DNA of 64,000 nucleotides from the NCBI GenBank assembly GCA_029251525.1, contig JAQXDE010000039.1, positions 1 through 64,000 on the forward strand, read 5' to 3'. The notes beneath the pieces are model-generated. The model had not been told where the DNA came from. It was given only the letters and a program-made list of their open reading frames with translations, and did not search any database. Of the stretch, positions 1-8,769 are shown in pieces (within the stretch, counting starts at the first letter, position 1; the number at the start of each line of letters is the position of its first letter). The DNA comes from Saprospiraceae bacterium. GTDB taxonomy: Bacteria > Bacteroidota > Bacteroidia > Chitinophagales > Saprospiraceae. The position numbers were made by a program, and so were the translations under genes.

Positions 1-42
1 AGCTTTCCATTTTTGTAATTCAGAATAAGTCAATTGATTCAT
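1..42 (-). CDS. N-terminus of a gene running off the left edge
   Basis: An ATG at 42-40 on the reverse strand opens a frame that stays open to base 1 and reads MNQLTYSELQKWKA. Only 14 residues are visible, so the product cannot be named. The pattern (a short lead into ELxxW) would fit a rhodanese-like or other small cytoplasmic domain, but that is a guess. A possible promoter -7 box lies at 117-124 and a hairpin at 54-71 would be in its leader, which supports this being a real gene start. Confidence 0.45.
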   Translation of the reverse strand, partial: MNQLTYSELQKWKA

Positions 43-53
43 ATACAACCCCT

Positions 54-71
54 GTTCCCCTAAAGGGGAAC
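54..71. repeat. perfect hairpin in the leader of the left-edge gene
   Basis: GTTCCCC (54-60) and GGGGAAC (65-71) form a perfect 7-bp inverted repeat around the loop TAAA. On the reverse strand it lies 12 bases upstream of the ATG at 42, between that start and the candidate promoter at 117-124. It could be the terminator of the DUF4230 gene ending at 163, but no T-run follows it. Alternatively it could be a leader structure. Confidence 0.4.
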
Positions 72-116
72 GATTTGAAATAGTTAGGAATAAATTAGAA
101 GCGTTTTATCTTAGAG

Positions 117-124
117 CAAAGATA
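117..124 (-). promoter_or_regulatory. candidate Bacteroidota -7 box
   Basis: TATCTTTG on the reverse strand matches the consensus TAnnTTTG. No convincing TTG -33 element stands 17-23 bases further upstream. It would give a leader of about 70 bases for the gene starting at 42. Confidence 0.35.
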
Positions 125-162
125 TATTTTTTCAATAGAAAGAAAAGGTTTTCAAAGTCCGA

Positions 163-792
163 TCAATCATCAATAGAGCGAATCCCTTCCTGAGAAAGTG
201 GTTGTATTTTTGCCTCCCATCCAAACCCATTTGCCATAAATTCAATCACTCTTAAAACTTCATTTCCTTGCTCTTCTGCCCTATCCAATAATTTTTCTTC
301 AATTGCTTTTTGTTTTAAAACTGCCTTTGCACTTTTATTTAATTGAGTAAAATCTTTGGGTGTAAATTCATTGAAAAAACTCTCATCTAAACTTCTATAT
401 TTAACATCATGTTCAATCGAAATAATTTCTGGATTAGGTAAATCTCTGATGTATAAAATCTTATTTGCCGAGTCCACATCGATTGTGATTTTTTCTAAAT
501 CATAACCTACCAAGACTTTTCCAAACACTTCAATACTTGCCTTTTTTGAAAAAGTAAAATTGGTTGGAAGCGGTAAATAAACAGTTACATTTCGATTGCT
601 TTTTTCATCATAGATTTCTTGCAACTCAGCTTCGACAGTTACTAATTTACAAACGTCTTTGATGTTTTGAATCAAAACAGTTGCATCCGTTTCGGTAGTA
701 ATCTCTGGTTCTTGATAATACATTTTAGCAGCCCAAGTTCCGAAAAGAAAAACCCCTAACAATACAGTTACATTTATTAATTTATTAGACAT
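163..792 (-). CDS. DUF4230 domain protein, membrane-anchored
   Basis: The 209-residue protein is recognised as a DUF4230 family member, of unknown biochemical function and common in Bacteroidota. One hydrophobic segment (about residues 7-22, VTVLLGVFLFGTW) anchors it, and the rest should lie outside the cytoplasm. The ATG at 792 is preferred. An upstream TTG at 822 would put the start inside the terminator at 821-861. The middle contains the alternating acidic and hydrophobic segments typical of the family. It stands alone, downstream of the DUF3108 operon and separated from it by a strong terminator. Confidence 0.7.
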   Translation of the reverse strand: MSNKLINVTVLLGVFLFGTWAAKMYYQEPEITTETDATVLIQNIKDVCKLVTVEAELQEIYDEKSNRNVTVYLPLPTNFTFSKKASIEVFGKVLVGYDLEKITIDVDSANKILYIRDLPNPEIISIEHDVKYRSLDESFFNEFTPKDFTQLNKSAKAVLKQKAIEEKLLDRAEEQGNEVLRVIEFMANGFGWEAKIQPLSQEGIRSIDD

Positions 793-820
793 TGTTTTTT
801 GTTTTTTATAAATGTAAAAC

Positions 821-861
821 AAAAAGCTGCAAGAAACCTATTTTATTCCTTGCAGCTTTTT
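821..861. terminator. bidirectional-looking intrinsic terminator
   Basis: AAAAAGCTGCAAG (821-833) pairs perfectly with CTTGCAGCTTTTT (849-861), with A and T runs at the outer edges. It lies just after the reverse-strand DUF3108 gene (stop at 922) and should end that operon before the DUF4230 gene. Confidence 0.8.
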
Positions 862-921
862 TATTTTTCGACGAACTCTATTTTTTTATTTTTATGATTT
901 AGAAAGTCGTACTACGAAAAA

Positions 922-1797
922 TTAATTCTTCGCAGTCATATTATATTTTAATCCTTTATAGTTTTTTAAAACTGCTTTTACGGATCCAACACTCACAGGT
1001 GATTCGATCAAAAGTGGGATTCGATTTTTGTCATCAGAAACGTAAACCATCATTTCTTCTCCCTCTTTAAATACTCTTCCTGAAACAACTTGTGGGCTAA
1101 ATTTGATTGTGTTAAATCTTCCTTTTCCTTTCACTTTCTTTCGACTTTGTTTGCCTTTATATTTTACATTGAGTGGCCAAACTTCTTTGTCCATAAAAAT
1201 TTTCACAGGAAACTCCTCACCTTCTTTATAACTTTCAAAATCAATATTTCGAGAATAATAAATCACAGAAAGCATGTCATGCATACACTCTCCAAGATTG
1301 TAATTTTTCTTTGTTGCAACGTCTTTAGTTTTGCCTCTCAAGCTACTTGCTTTTTTATTTTCTTGATCAAATGTTATCTCATCGTACAATCGATATTTTC
1401 CTTCTCGTACATTTCGAATCGCAGTTTTTGGCAGCAAAGAATTTTTATCAATATAGGTATCATAGTAATCTCTTACTTTGAAAAACCACTCGTAAGATTT
1501 GTAAGTTCGACCCGCAACAGCCACATGATATTGGCTGCCCATATCATTTACTTTGAAAGAAACTTCGCCTGCGGATAGCCACATAATCCCCCAATTATAA
1601 TATAATTTATAAGTGATTTCTTCACCTCCTTGAAAGGTCTTATTTTCCATGAAACATGGTTCGATAACATCTTTTTCCGCATCGAGGAGAGGTATGTTAA
1701 TTGATGTAGAATCTGTCTCAGTTGGAGGAATTGTAAATGCCATGATGCTGAAAATCAGCATACTATACATTATCTTTTTTATCATTGGTTTTTTCAT
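922..1797 (-). CDS. DUF3108 domain secreted protein
   Basis: This 291-residue protein starts with a signal peptide-like segment (MYSMLIFSIMAFTIP, about residues 10-24). The rest resembles DUF3108 proteins: a GGEEITYKLYYNWG opening followed by beta-rich sequence with the pattern LPLLIES near the end. DUF3108 is linked to envelope proteins of unknown role. Its start at 1797 lies 35 bases inside the 3' end of the upstream membrane-protein gene, which suggests coupled translation. A second Met at residue 5 is an alternative start and also overlaps. Confidence 0.75.
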   Translation of the reverse strand: MKKPMIKKIMYSMLIFSIMAFTIPPTETDSTSINIPLLDAEKDVIEPCFMENKTFQGGEEITYKLYYNWGIMWLSAGEVSFKVNDMGSQYHVAVAGRTYKSYEWFFKVRDYYDTYIDKNSLLPKTAIRNVREGKYRLYDEITFDQENKKASSLRGKTKDVATKKNYNLGECMHDMLSVIYYSRNIDFESYKEGEEFPVKIFMDKEVWPLNVKYKGKQSRKKVKGKGRFNTIKFSPQVVSGRVFKEGEEMMVYVSDDKNRIPLLIESPVSVGSVKAVLKNYKGLKYNMTAKN

Positions 1798-2779
1798 ATC
1801 CTAAAGATTGAAGTACATTAATTCTGACGATAAAGATCGTACCAATTAACGCTGGAATGATTAAATTTAGTACCCAAAGCGTAAAAGTACTGGCTAAAAT
1901 TCCAATTTCGTTTTCGCTCGAAAAACCCCAAATTTCGAGAGCAATTTGCCCCCGTGCAAATAAATCCCAAATCGGAGGAAGCGGAATACTTGTTTGTAAT
2001 AAATAAATGGTGGCAATTCCTGCAAGCCCTTTAATAATAGAGACTTTGATTCCAAAGAATTGTAACATGAAAAAATATTGTAAAGTATAGGTAACGTATC
2101 TCAGGAATGAAAAAAGCAATGCAAGGGAGAGTATAGAAGAAGAGTAATTTCTCAAAACATTTACGTCCTTAACAAATCGCCTTAACTTATAAGCGAACGG
2201 AATTCTTTTGACAATTGGAATGACCAAATCAATATTGTAAAAACAAAATAACATCAAGAAAGTAAATAGAATTCCCACGAAAAAAATGCTTAACCAAATC
2301 CATTGATCTATCTCCAAGAACAAATAAATAAATAAGAGTAAGCCTAAAATTCCGCAACTCAGCAAAACTAATAATTGACTAAAACTTCCAACAAGAGTTG
2401 CAATCACAGCTTTCCAATTATTTTCAGGTTTGACCAATAAGATTCGTCCACCATATTCTCCAATTCGATTAGGCGTAAAAAGGGAAAAAGTAATACCAGA
2501 TAAAATTGCTTGGTAAGCTTTCCCAAAAGATAATTTCTCAAAATCTTTGATGAGCACCTGCCATTTCAAAGTTTCAAATGTCCAATTAATAGGAATTAAA
2601 ACGGCAGTAATAAATAACCAATGAATTTTATCGAAGGTGAGATTTTGAAGAAAATTTTTCCAAATTTCTTCAGCATTTTCTTTGGCAAATACTTGCTGAT
2701 AAATTACATAACTCAATAAAATGACTATGACCACTTTTATAGAAATGTTAAAGTATTTTTTATTCGTATTTTTTTTCAA
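1763..2779 (-). CDS. lysylphosphatidylglycerol synthase-like membrane protein
   Basis: The 338-residue protein has about eight hydrophobic helices and the motifs of the LPG_synthase_TM/UPF0104 family: SLFTPNRIGEYGGR near residue 100 and a C-terminal GILASTFTLWVLNLIIPALIG. Members flip or synthesise lipids, or are of unknown function; no soluble aminoacyltransferase domain is present here, so lysine transfer is unlikely. The start is a TTG at 2779. No in-frame ATG lies near it, and a stop closes the frame just upstream. It is the middle gene of a three-gene reverse operon, 51 bases after the lipoprotein gene and overlapping the DUF3108 gene. Confidence 0.7.
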   Translation of the reverse strand: MKKNTNKKYFNISIKVVIVILLSYVIYQQVFAKENAEEIWKNFLQNLTFDKIHWLFITAVLIPINWTFETLKWQVLIKDFEKLSFGKAYQAILSGITFSLFTPNRIGEYGGRILLVKPENNWKAVIATLVGSFSQLLVLLSCGILGLLLFIYLFLEIDQWIWLSIFFVGILFTFLMLFCFYNIDLVIPIVKRIPFAYKLRRFVKDVNVLRNYSSSILSLALLFSFLRYVTYTLQYFFMLQFFGIKVSIIKGLAGIATIYLLQTSIPLPPIWDLFARGQIALEIWGFSSENEIGILASTFTLWVLNLIIPALIGTIFIVRINVLQSLGYEKTNDKKDNV

Positions 2780-2830
2780 AAGAAAAATTTAAAGGAAATT
2801 GGTTTTTGAATGAAAATTATGAAAGTATTG

Positions 2831-3532
2831 TTACCGCACGATGGTAATATTTTTTTCAAAAGTATAAAATTCCATTTCTGTTAAAATGATTAAGTTTGGT
2901 TTTTGTTCTGCTGCTGTTTGTTTTCGAACTAAATAAATTGTTGCAGAACCTGTTTCAAGTTGACTTAAATGTTTATTTCCGATATTCATTTTTGAGGTAT
3001 TTGTTTTTCCTTTTAGTACAAAACTTATCGATTTGTTTTTTGCATCTTGAATCAGAAAAACAAGTGATTCATTTTTATTGAGAGGAGGTCCTTCCCATGA
3101 TAATATTGTTCCTTTCGATTTGCTGATTTCACTTTCAAATGAAAAATCTAAGATAGGGTTCATTTGAACGATATGATCTATTTTTCCTTTTAAAGGATCT
3201 TGAAATTGAAATCGATAAGTTTCTGAAAATGAACCACTGTAGAAAGCTTGGTATCGAGTTCCAATACCTGGAATTGTGCGTTCAACCATATTTCCATTAT
3301 GAAAAAAGACCCCTTTTTCAATTTTGAGTGATTTAGCACTTTGCTGGGTCATTCCATTTTGGAAGGTAGCGGTTGCTTCCGTTTGATTTTCTTTTTGTAA
3401 AAAACGCACATAAAAAGAAGAAAAAGTTGATGGCTTAGATTTGTCTGATTTCTCTTCTTTCGGTGTTTTTCCTTGGCAAGATATTAAAAAGGCTAAAAAT
3501 CCAAAAAGTAAAATGTGTTTTATTTTGTTCAT
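2831..3532 (-). CDS. lipoprotein of unknown function
   Basis: The 233-residue product begins with a lipoprotein signal (FLAFLISC, Cys19) followed by a Lys/Glu/Ser-rich linker, so it is exported and lipidated. I do not recognise the rest. It is beta-rich, with two segments of the form FHNGNMVERTIPG and FEFxSEISKSKGTILSWEGPP, and has no evident catalytic motif. It is the first gene of the operon that continues with the LPG-synthase-like protein and the DUF3108 protein, and it is divergent from the dehydrogenase gene at 3703. Confidence 0.55.
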   Translation of the reverse strand: MNKIKHILLFGFLAFLISCQGKTPKEEKSDKSKPSTFSSFYVRFLQKENQTEATATFQNGMTQQSAKSLKIEKGVFFHNGNMVERTIPGIGTRYQAFYSGSFSETYRFQFQDPLKGKIDHIVQMNPILDFSFESEISKSKGTILSWEGPPLNKNESLVFLIQDAKNKSISFVLKGKTNTSKMNIGNKHLSQLETGSATIYLVRKQTAAEQKPNLIILTEMEFYTFEKNITIVR

Positions 3533-3656
3533 AAAAAATTCGATATTTTTTTGAGCTAAAGATAGATTTACTTTGCTGAAAACTAAAAAACATTATTTAT
3601 TTTGGAACATGATTTCACAAAAGAAGTAATTAATAATTGGATCTAAAATTCGTTTT

Positions 3657-3684
3657 TTGAAATATAATATTCTTGTTACCTTTG
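3657..3684 (+). promoter_or_regulatory. Bacteroidota-type promoter for the dehydrogenase gene
   Basis: TTG at 3657-3659 and TACCTTTG at 3677-3684 match the TTG-N17-23-TAnnTTTG consensus with a 17-base spacer. Transcription would begin near 3690, about 13 bases before the ATG at 3703. This rules out the upstream TTG at 3673 as the translation start, since it lies inside the promoter. Confidence 0.65.
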
Positions 3685-3702
3685 AGCGCAAATTTTTTAT
3701 TG

Positions 3703-4650
3703 ATGAGGAAAGTGCTAGTAACCGATGGTGTACATCCAATATTGTTGGAAGGCTTAAATGGATTAGGCTTCCAGTGTGATTATTACCCTAGAATTGGTTT
3801 AAATCAGGTACGAGAAATAGTGGCTAATTATGAAGGAATCATAATCAATAGTAAAGTTTCAATGGATAAAGAGATGTTGGATACAGCTGTAAAGCTTGAA
3901 TTTATTGGAAGATTGGGTTCAGGAATGGAGATTATTGATTTAGGATATGCTGCGCAAAAAGGAGTTGCAGTACATGGAGCACCGGAAGGAAACTGCAATG
4001 CAGTTGCTGAACATGCGCTAGGAATGTTGCTAGCATTGGCTAATAATTTTCTTCAAGCAGATCGGGAAGTCAGACAAAAAAATTGGCAAAGAGAGAGAAA
4101 TCGAGGTTTTGAGATAATGGGACGGACAGTTGGAATTATTGGTTTTGGGCACACAGGAAGCCAATTTGCAAAGAAACTGAGCGGGATAGGCGTAGAGATT
4201 TTAGCATATGATAAATACAAAACAGGTTATACCAATAATTTTGAGCAGGTACGAGAAACAACATTGCAAGAAATTCTAACAAACGCAGATATTATTAGTC
4301 TACATTTACCTTTTACGTCTGAAACTAAGCATTTGGTAGATTCTGATTTTTTAAAAAAGTGTAAAGATGGAGTCATACTCATCAATACTTCTCGTGGAAA
4401 CGTGGTCAAAATGACGGATTTGATCGTCGAGTTAAAATCTGGAAAGGTTGGAGGAGCGTGTTTAGATGTTTTTGAAAATGAAAAAATAACTACTTTTTCC
4501 CAAAAAGAACATAGGATGTATGATGAACTTTACGAATTAAAGAATGTAATATTGACGCCTCATGTGGCAGGTTGGACACATGAGTCTTTGCAGAGACTTG
4601 CCGAAGTGCTTTTGAAAAAGATAGCAATGGAACTTCAAAATAAAGCATAA
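3703..4650 (+). CDS. D-2-hydroxyacid dehydrogenase (SerA-like)
   Basis: The 315-residue protein is an NAD-dependent D-isomer 2-hydroxyacid dehydrogenase. It has the dinucleotide-binding GFGHTG (147-152) with an acidic Asp170 after the second strand. The catalytic triad is Arg231 (NTSRG), Glu260 (DVFENE) and His287 (TPHVAGWT). Length fits a catalytic-domain-only enzyme; it lacks the C-terminal ACT domain of long 3-phosphoglycerate dehydrogenases. The substrate could be 3-phosphoglycerate or another 2-hydroxyacid. No serine-pathway neighbours are present, so I give no symbol. The ATG at 3703 was chosen because the promoter overlaps the only upstream alternative. Confidence 0.85.
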   Translation: MRKVLVTDGVHPILLEGLNGLGFQCDYYPRIGLNQVREIVANYEGIIINSKVSMDKEMLDTAVKLEFIGRLGSGMEIIDLGYAAQKGVAVHGAPEGNCNAVAEHALGMLLALANNFLQADREVRQKNWQRERNRGFEIMGRTVGIIGFGHTGSQFAKKLSGIGVEILAYDKYKTGYTNNFEQVRETTLQEILTNADIISLHLPFTSETKHLVDSDFLKKCKDGVILINTSRGNVVKMTDLIVELKSGKVGGACLDVFENEKITTFSQKEHRMYDELYELKNVILTPHVAGWTHESLQRLAEVLLKKIAMELQNKA

Positions 4651-5035
4651 GAATTGAAACCTGACTTATAAAACAAAAGTGGCAAGGTTAAAAGAGAAAA
4701 TAGTATGTAGATTAGAGTAAAATATAAAAAAGCTCTGAAATGTTAGTTTATCAAAAGAGATAAAACGTAGAAAAAGAAAACTATTTTAGACTGAAAAAGA
4801 AAAAAGTATTTTTATTAAAGATATATTTGAAACTATTGCAACGCTTTACAGGCAAAAAGCTGACTTTTATTGAAATCTTTTATGTCATTTCTTTGACAAG
4901 GGATTTCTATTTTTTTCATATTTGAGCTGTAATTTATTAACATTGTGGGCTGATTTGGAAATAGATTCTTCTATTTTCTCATATAATTACGAAAAGCCAA
5001 TTTTTTCGCCAATAACATTATAAAAAGATTTACTT
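4651..5035. other. 385-base non-coding stretch before the receptor gene
   Basis: No gene is seen on either strand. A plausible but imperfect promoter for the receptor lies at 4892-4924: TTTG (4892-4895), 21 bases, then CATATTTG (4917-4924, first base off consensus). A second box, TATATTTG at 4822-4829, matches the -7 consensus exactly but has no TTG upstream. Nothing else is evident. Confidence 0.4.
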
Positions 5036-8000
5036 ATGGTACGAAATTTTTTACTTACACTTTCATTACTATTAGTGGCTTCATTCACCTTCGCACAGAC
5101 CAGTATAACTGGTAAAATATCTGATAAAGATACAGGGGAAGAAATGATTGCAGCTAATATAATTGTATCGAAAAATGGTGTTTTCATACAAGGGGAAACA
5201 ACCGACATTGATGGAAATTATAGTATCAGAGTCGATCCTGGTACCTATGATATTGAGGTATCTTACACAGGATATCCTACCCAAAAGATTACTGGCGTAG
5301 TTGCAAATGCAGGACAAGCCACAAAAGTAAATGTTCAACTTTCGGTTGGAGCAGGAAATATCATGGAAGAAGTTGTGGTAACTGGTTATAAAGTTCCTCT
5401 TATCAAACAAGATGAAACTACAACTGGTAAAACGGTAACAAGTGAACAAATCCGGAACTTACCTACCCGAAATATTAATGCTGTTGCAGCTGCTACAGCA
5501 GGTGCAAGTTCCTCAGATGAAGGAGGAGCAATCAGTATAAAAGGGTCTCGTTCGAATGCAACAGATTATTATATTGATGGTATTCGTGTAAGAGGAAATT
5601 TACTTCCAGAATCTGAGATTGAACAAATGCAGGTAATAACAGGTGGTATTGGGGCAAAATATGGAGATGTAACCGGTGGAATTATCTCTATCACAACTAA
5701 GGGACCATCTGCAAAATTTTCTGGAGGAGTTGATATGGAGACTTCTCAATATTTAGATGCATTTGGTCATAGTTTAGTTGGAGCAAGTTTAAGTGGGCCA
5801 CTTTTGAAAAGAAAAAAAGAGGATGGTTCATCTAGGTCGATTATTGGATTCCGTATGTCAGGAAGATATACATATCGCGAAGATAATAGCCCAACCGCGA
5901 CAGGAGTATATGTTGCAAAACCAGAGTTACTAGCAACCCTCCAAGCTAATCCTATTGGAGATAGATTCGGAACCCCATCTGGCCAAGGGGCATTAGCTGA
6001 TGATGTTGAGTTACTGGAAACCCGTCCAAATCAGTCATTGGAGCAATTTAATGGGACACTTAAATTAGATGCAAGATTAAGTGACGCAATTGACTTGACG
6101 TTTACAGGAACGTATTTTACTGGTGGAGATTATTTTACACCAGGAGGATGGACTACATTTAATTCTCAAAATAATCCAAAAGATAGTTACAACAGGTATA
6201 GAGGTAACATAAGATTTAGACATCGACTTGGAGGTTCAGGTGCTGAGGCAGCCAAGAGTTCAATTGTTTCAAATTTTGAATACATTATTCAAGGAGGATA
6301 TGAATATAATGATTTTTTGAGGCAAGATTCACGGCATGAAGATCGACTATTTAATTATGGATATATTGGTACAGTCGAAAAGGAAACGGTGGCTAACATT
6401 GAACGTGTATTTGATGCGTCAGGGTTAACTTTAACTCATAATGGATTTAGTGAAAATACATTAGGATATACACTAAATAGAGATATCAATCCTATTTTAG
6501 CCAACTACAATAATGGAGTTACTGATTTCAAAACAGAGGATGATTTGTATGCTCAAAATGGACAAATATTTTCCAATTCAAGTGAAATTTTTTCATTTCA
6601 TACAAATGTGGGAACGGTTTTTAACAGGTACCAAAAAAGTCAAGGAAGTTTAATTACTGCAAATATTTCAAGTTCGTTTGATCTTCACCCCGGCGGAACT
6701 GATAAAGGTCGTCACTCTATTGAGATTGGATTATTATATGAACAAAGGGAACAGAGGTCTTATTCTGTTGCTCCTAATGGTTTATGGGTAGTTGCTGACT
6801 TCAATGATAATAGACACATTATTGGTGTAGATACTAACATTGTAGTTGGTACTCAGATTGAGGAAACACCGTTTGGGCCAGTAGAAGTGGATATATACCA
6901 AACATTATTACAAAACGATGAAGGGTCATTATTCTACAGATCATTAAGAGAAATTACAGGTAATACAAATAATGAGTTTGTAAATGTAGATGCGATTTCT
7001 CCAGATCAGCTTTCCATTGATATGTTTTCTCCAATTGAGTTAACAGATCAAGGGTTAGTATCATTTTATGGATATGATCATACGGGGGCACAATTAGGAG
7101 CCGGAGTAACATTTGACGATTTTTTCAAATCAACTAAAGTAACAAGATTTGGAAATACGATTCGAGATTTCCCAGTGGCACCTTTTCGACCCAACTATAC
7201 TGCAGCATATATTCAAGATAAGTTTACATATAAGGATATCATCTTTAGATTGGGTGTCCGTGTAGATAGGTACGATGCAAATACCAAAGTGTTGAAAGAT
7301 CAGTTATCATTGTATGATATTAAAGATGCAAATCAATTCTTCTCTGAGGATGCAAATTCAAACCAAGTTAGACCACTCAATATTGAAGATGATTATAAAG
7401 TATATGTTAGTGGTCCAGATGATAATACTGTTAAGGCTTTCCGTAATGGGGATGAGTGGTATTTTGCTGATGGTAGTGCATCAAATGGTGGTAATGTAAT
7501 TTTTGGAACTGCTCCAAGGTATGTGCAATATAGTAACTCACTTGCCAATGGTAACTGGATTAAAGAAAATACTTATGATCCAAATGATGGATTTGAGGAT
7601 TACAAACCACAAATTAATGTAATGCCTCGTTTAGCATTTTCATTCCCTATTTCAGATGTTGCGAACTTCTTTGCTCATTACGATATATTAGTACAACGTC
7701 CTCCAGGGAATAATATCGCAACGGCTTTGAATTATTTCTATTTTGGAGATTCTGGAAGAACACCGGAAAGCAACCCGAACTTAAAACCAGAAAGAACAAT
7801 CGATTATGAAGTAGGTTTCCAACAAAAGTTGACTAACTCTTCTGCTTTAAAAGTATCTGCTTACTATAAGGAAATGAGAGATATGATTCAAATTAGAGAT
7901 TTTTTATACCTACCATCTGATTTGAATATTACTTCATATACGGGTTTTGATAATCTTGATTTTGGAACGGTAAAAGGTTTTACACTTCAATACGATTTGA

Positions 8001-8674
8001 GAAGGACAAAGAATGTTACATTACTAGCAGCTTATACTCTTCAATTTGCGGATGGAACTGGATCTAGTGCTGAATCATCAAGGAATTTAGGAAGTAGAGG
8101 AAATATTAGAAATCTTTTCCCATTATCTTTCGATGAAAGGCACCGATTTAATATCGCAATGGATTACAGATATGCATCTGGAAGAAAATATAATGGCCCG
8201 ATTCTTTTTGGAAAAGATATCCTCGCAAATGCAGGAGCCAATTTCCAAATAATTGCTGTATCAGGGAGACCATATACTGCAAAGTTAGTTCCTTCACAAT
8301 TTGGAGGTGATGGTACGGTAGGAGCGTTAAATGGAGCAAGATTGCCATGGAATTTTACAGTTAACGTAAGAGTAGATAAAAGTTTCAGATTATACACTCC
8401 ACAGGAAGCAGGAAAAAGACCGATTAACTTGAATGTATATGTAAGAGTTCAAAATTTATTGGATAGAAGAAACTTGTTAGGTGTTTATTCTGCTTCAGGA
8501 TCAGCTACCGATGATGGATTCCTTACTTCTCCGATTGGAGAATCTGTATTACAAGGTGTTGTTGCAGATGGATTAGAAGAATTCTATGTTCCATCTTATA
8601 CTTGGAGAATGTTGAATCCTGGGTTCTTCACATTGCCAAGAAGAATTTATGTAGGAGCAATTGTAGATTTTTAA
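5036..8674 (+). CDS. TonB-dependent receptor with carboxypeptidase-like N-terminal domain
   Basis: A 1212-residue outer-membrane receptor. A signal peptide ends at TFAQ (about residue 21). Next is a carboxypeptidase-regulatory-like beta-sandwich (about 22-105, with TGKISDKDTGE and TDIDGNYSI). The plug domain follows (about 115-235, with EEVVVTGYKVP and YIDGIRVRG), and then a long 22-stranded-barrel-like region ending in RRIYVGAIVDF with the expected C-terminal aromatic residue. It imports a ligand using TonB energy; the ligand is unknown. No SusD partner follows, so this is not a standard glycan-uptake pair. Instead it precedes a giant secreted protein and a PorV-like protein in the same direction. 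Confidence 0.9.
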   Translation: MVRNFLLTLSLLLVASFTFAQTSITGKISDKDTGEEMIAANIIVSKNGVFIQGETTDIDGNYSIRVDPGTYDIEVSYTGYPTQKITGVVANAGQATKVNVQLSVGAGNIMEEVVVTGYKVPLIKQDETTTGKTVTSEQIRNLPTRNINAVAAATAGASSSDEGGAISIKGSRSNATDYYIDGIRVRGNLLPESEIEQMQVITGGIGAKYGDVTGGIISITTKGPSAKFSGGVDMETSQYLDAFGHSLVGASLSGPLLKRKKEDGSSRSIIGFRMSGRYTYREDNSPTATGVYVAKPELLATLQANPIGDRFGTPSGQGALADDVELLETRPNQSLEQFNGTLKLDARLSDAIDLTFTGTYFTGGDYFTPGGWTTFNSQNNPKDSYNRYRGNIRFRHRLGGSGAEAAKSSIVSNFEYIIQGGYEYNDFLRQDSRHEDRLFNYGYIGTVEKETVANIERVFDASGLTLTHNGFSENTLGYTLNRDINPILANYNNGVTDFKTEDDLYAQNGQIFSNSSEIFSFHTNVGTVFNRYQKSQGSLITANISSSFDLHPGGTDKGRHSIEIGLLYEQREQRSYSVAPNGLWVVADFNDNRHIIGVDTNIVVGTQIEETPFGPVEVDIYQTLLQNDEGSLFYRSLREITGNTNNEFVNVDAISPDQLSIDMFSPIELTDQGLVSFYGYDHTGAQLGAGVTFDDFFKSTKVTRFGNTIRDFPVAPFRPNYTAAYIQDKFTYKDIIFRLGVRVDRYDANTKVLKDQLSLYDIKDANQFFSEDANSNQVRPLNIEDDYKVYVSGPDDNTVKAFRNGDEWYFADGSASNGGNVIFGTAPRYVQYSNSLANGNWIKENTYDPNDGFEDYKPQINVMPRLAFSFPISDVANFFAHYDILVQRPPGNNIATALNYFYFGDSGRTPESNPNLKPERTIDYEVGFQQKLTNSSALKVSAYYKEMRDMIQIRDFLYLPSDLNITSYTGFDNLDFGTVKGFTLQYDLRRTKNVTLLAAYTLQFADGTGSSAESSRNLGSRGNIRNLFPLSFDERHRFNIAMDYRYASGRKYNGPILFGKDILANAGANFQIIAVSGRPYTAKLVPSQFGGDGTVGALNGARLPWNFTVNVRVDKSFRLYTPQEAGKRPINLNVYVRVQNLLDRRNLLGVYSASGSATDDGFLTSPIGESVLQGVVADGLEEFYVPSYTWRMLNPGFFTLPRRIYVGAIVDF

Positions 8675-8769
8675 TTAAAATTTTTTAAAGTTCTGTAGTT
8701 GATTATGTTTTTAATCGCTGAAGGAACTCAATCTTAGAGAAGAAATTGTAAACGTAAAAAAATATAGTC

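Noticed and set aside
1090-1578. 162-codon forward open frame
   Set aside because: It lies antisense inside the DUF3108 gene and its Phe/Ile-rich product has no domain-like pattern.
3673-3702. TTG start giving ten more residues to the dehydrogenase
   Set aside because: It overlaps the TACCTTTG promoter box; the ATG at 3703 gives the normal family N-terminus.
5081-5449. 122-codon reverse frame inside the receptor gene
   Set aside because: It mirrors the carboxypeptidase-like and plug domains on the other strand; Cys/Tyr-rich composition is typical of a shadow frame.
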